64,000 nucleotides of DNA. It comes from CAMLDH01 sp966250375 (GTDB taxonomy: Bacteria > Pseudomonadota > Gammaproteobacteria > Burkholderiales > Burkholderiaceae_D). Both the position numbers and the translations under genes were made by a program. This document shows, in pieces, positions 62,441 to 64,000 of the stretch. How positions within the stretch are numbered: position 1 is the stretch's first letter; the number at the start of each line of letters is the position of its first letter. Location: NCBI GenBank assembly GCA_966250375.1, contig CBINHE010000004.1, forward strand, positions 18,294 to 82,293. The letters run 5' to 3'. The notes below the pieces were generated by a model that did not search any database, was not told the DNA's origin, and worked only from the letters and a program-made list of their open reading frames with translations.

Positions 62441-62626
62441 AACCTGAGTTCTGGATAAGGATTCGATAACCTGTTGATTTTAAAGAGACTGACTTGAGCC
62501 AGTGAAGCAGGAGTCCCTTAAGCAAGCGAAAAAACGATTTTTTACCCTGCTTCCAATTCGCCCAGCCATCCCAAAGGACTCTATAAATCAATCGTTTACT
62601 GACATTCCTTATCCAGAACTCAGGTT
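62441..62626. repeat. 186-bp inverted-repeat element (MITE-like)
   Basis: AACCTGAGTTCTGGATAAGG at 62441-62460 is perfectly repeated in inverse orientation at 62607-62626. The direct repeat TATGGA lies at 62434-62439 and 62626-62631, as a target duplication would. The interior has no transposase. The following hypothetical ORF begins inside the element. Confidence 0.6.
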
Positions 62627-62909
62627 ATGGATACGCGTTGTTTCTGCGCCTGCCATAGGCATAGGCATAGGCATAGGCATAGGCATAGGCGGATGCACGA
62701 TATCCCATGATGCCCGGTTGGGTGTAGGATTATCGAACGGACGCTATCATGACGTATCGAACCTGTCTGTGCATGAGGGGCTTATTACTTCCTATCTCTA
62801 TCAGCGTCTATCGCAATTGCCGATCTATGGCGTTGCATCTCAACTCATGGGCATGTTAACAGAAAGAATGGTAGGAAAATCAGGGCTAAAATTGACCACG
62901 TCGACTTGA
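62502..62909 (+). CDS. hypothetical protein with a Gly-Ile repeat
   Basis: 135-residue open frame, no family recognised. Residues 1-45 come from the inverted-repeat element and the sequence beyond it. About residues 51-63 are Gly-Ile repeats encoded by a GGCATA hexamer array. The part after it (HDARLGVGLSNGRYHDVSNL, then HEGLITSYLYQRLSQLPIYG) looks more like real protein than noise. It may be the tail of an older gene fused to new upstream sequence. The lipase-like gene starts next to its end. Confidence 0.35.
   Translation: MKQESLKQAKKRFFTLLPIRPAIPKDSINQSFTDIPYPELRLWIRVVSAPAIGIGIGIGIGIGGCTISHDARLGVGLSNGRYHDVSNLSVHEGLITSYLYQRLSQLPIYGVASQLMGMLTERMVGKSGLKLTTST
62648..62690. repeat. hexanucleotide array (GGCATA)n
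   Basis: Six or so tandem copies of ATAGGC/GGCATA. Lengths of hexamer arrays can vary by slippage; in this frame it adds or removes Gly-Ile pairs without a frameshift. Confidence 0.85.
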
Positions 62910-62926
62910 TTAATTTTAAACATTGC

Positions 62927-63895
62927 ATGATTGTCCGCATCACACGATTATTGATTTTGCTGCAGGCAGGCATTGCTGCTGGTTTTTTTTTGTTGGCGTT
63001 CAAAGTTTTGCATATCAACAACCTTTGGCTTGATCTTATTTTTGGCATTGCGGCAGTTTTTTTGCTGCGCCTGACAATCACGGCGAATAATTTCTATCTT
63101 GCATGGACTTATCGTAGCGAGACACCTGCCGCTTTTCGTCTCAACTGGCGGCAGGGATGCCGCTTGTTTCTAGGAGAATTCAGCGCGACCTTCTCCAGTT
63201 CCTCGTGGACCATGCCGTTTTGCACATTCAAAAACCGTATGGCAAAGAATTCGACAAGCCTGCCGGTTCTACTGATTCATGGTTACGGCTGCAATAGCGG
63301 CTATTGGCATGCTATGAGCAAAATGTTGATGCGGGAAAATATCACGCATTACGCCCTTGATATGGAACCCGTATTCGGAGCCATTGAAGCATATGTTCCG
63401 ATCGTACGCGACGCGGTGGAAACCGTATGCGCTGATACTGGCCACGGCAAAATTATTATCTTGGCGCATAGCATGGGCGGCCTCGCAGCACGCGCCTATT
63501 TGCGTAGCCACGGCAGCAATCGCATCGCCAGAATTATCACGCTGGGCACACCCCATCACGGAACCGGACTTGCCAATTTTGGTTTCGGCATCAATGTGCA
63601 ACAAATGCGCTGGAACGGCAATGGCCGGCATGGAAAGTCGAGTACTTGGCTGCGCCAATTGGCGGAATACGAAGATGGCACTATGCCCCCCCTTTTCGTG
63701 TCAATCTACTCGCACCACGACAATATCATTTCGCCGCAAACATCTTCCTTCCTACCGGGCGCGAAAAACATTGAATTCCATGGAATCGGCCATGTGGCAT
63801 TGGCAATCGATCCAACCATACAAACCAAGGTAATTGAAGAAATTCGGCTTGCTTCGCAGCCAATTGCAACAACCTTGGCAAAAAAATCCGCGTAA
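62927..63895 (+). CDS. membrane-anchored alpha/beta hydrolase, lipase-like
   Basis: 322 residues from ATG 62927 (MIVRITRLLILLQAG); a TTG seven codons earlier is also open. Two N-terminal membrane helices (about 5-25 and 32-50). The hydrolase body has the oxyanion motif LLIHGYGCNSGYW, the nucleophile in LAHSMGGLAARAY, a following TLGTPHHGTGLA, and a late Asp (HHDNIISP) and His (GIGHVAL) that complete the triad. Looks like triacylglycerol-lipase/PGAP1-type enzymes. Substrate unknown. Confidence 0.85.
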   Translation: MIVRITRLLILLQAGIAAGFFLLAFKVLHINNLWLDLIFGIAAVFLLRLTITANNFYLAWTYRSETPAAFRLNWRQGCRLFLGEFSATFSSSSWTMPFCTFKNRMAKNSTSLPVLLIHGYGCNSGYWHAMSKMLMRENITHYALDMEPVFGAIEAYVPIVRDAVETVCADTGHGKIIILAHSMGGLAARAYLRSHGSNRIARIITLGTPHHGTGLANFGFGINVQQMRWNGNGRHGKSSTWLRQLAEYEDGTMPPLFVSIYSHHDNIISPQTSSFLPGAKNIEFHGIGHVALAIDPTIQTKVIEEIRLASQPIATTLAKKSA

Positions 63896-64000
63896 CATCT
63901 TCGGGAATCACACTGATCCACTAGCCAAGCCAGCTCAGGTCTCCTGGCAGGGCAATCGCGCTTCAAAGTTCTTGTAAACTGATTTGATCTGGTGTAAACA
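63896..64000. other. terminal 105 bases
   Basis: No feature seen before the window ends. Confidence 0.4.

Noticed and set aside
62650..62690. Hexamer array as a phase-variation switch
   Set aside because: A 6-base unit cannot change the reading frame, and no promoter spacing effect is visible.

Overview
The window reads as chromosomal DNA of a betaproteobacterium, order Burkholderiales, most probably an Oxalobacteraceae member resembling Herminiimonas. The grounds are gene order (thrS-infC-rpmI-rplT-pheS-pheT-ihfA-merR; tpiA-secG-tRNA-Leu-nuoA-N followed by a DUF2818 gene and a NUDIX gene; ilvI-ilvH-ilvC and pssA-psd near leuA), the protein variants, and a sigma factor-DUF3619-DUF3106-RDD cassette. 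No species can be fixed without a search.

Layout. 1-2.7 kb: a truncated, lipoprotein-type 3-hydroxybutyrate-oligomer hydrolase, then a small decayed patch (chemoreceptor remnant, phnA/yjdM, IS630 transposase remnant). 2.7-10.9 kb: the minus-strand translation operon thrS to merR, with tRNA-Val(GAC) upstream. 11-24.8 kb: metabolic genes, including a hydroxypyruvate-isomerase-type protein, a CDF metal exporter, relA, ridA, an alpha/beta hydrolase, 3-hydroxybutyrate dehydrogenase, a sorbosone/glucose-dehydrogenase-type lipoprotein, scoAB with a divergent PAS-LuxR regulator, an SDR with an altered active site, ETF-ubiquinone oxidoreductase and a NUDIX hydrolase. 24.9-41.6 kb: complete 14-gene complex I operon (nuoA-N), with tRNA-Leu(GAG), secG and tpiA upstream. 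41.8-47 kb: a quinone oxidoreductase, a decayed GGDEF gene and an intact PAS/GAF/GGDEF diguanylate cyclase. 47-60 kb: pnp-rpsO, a BamE-like lipoprotein, leuA with a leucine-rich leader peptide, a BON-LysM protein, pssA, psd, a SIMPL protein and ilvIHC. 59.4-61.6 kb: the sigma-factor cassette. 61.6-64 kb: IS3 and IS5 transposase remnants, a short inverted-repeat element, a hypothetical ORF with a hexamer repeat, and a membrane-anchored lipase-like protein.

Functional links. The oligomer hydrolase, BdhA and ScoAB form a plausible route from polyhydroxybutyrate oligomers to acetoacetyl-CoA. ETF-QO and complex I are two entry points to the quinone pool. leuA and ilvIHC make branched-chain amino acids.

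Most notable observations: (i) a leucine-rich leader ORF before leuA, whose predicted promoter would give a nearly leaderless transcript, with two copies of a 10-bp palindrome, one inside the promoter spacer; (ii) a palindromic repeat family with five recognisable copies in nuo spacers and just before relA; (iii) a 23-bp long-range inverted repeat between thrS and infC, an AUA start codon for infC and a hairpin over the rpmI ribosome-binding site; (iv) an SDR with Phe at the catalytic Tyr position; (v) a 186-bp element with perfect 20-bp inverted ends. No CRISPR array, prophage, secretion system or defence system was seen, and I found no clearly new multi-gene system.
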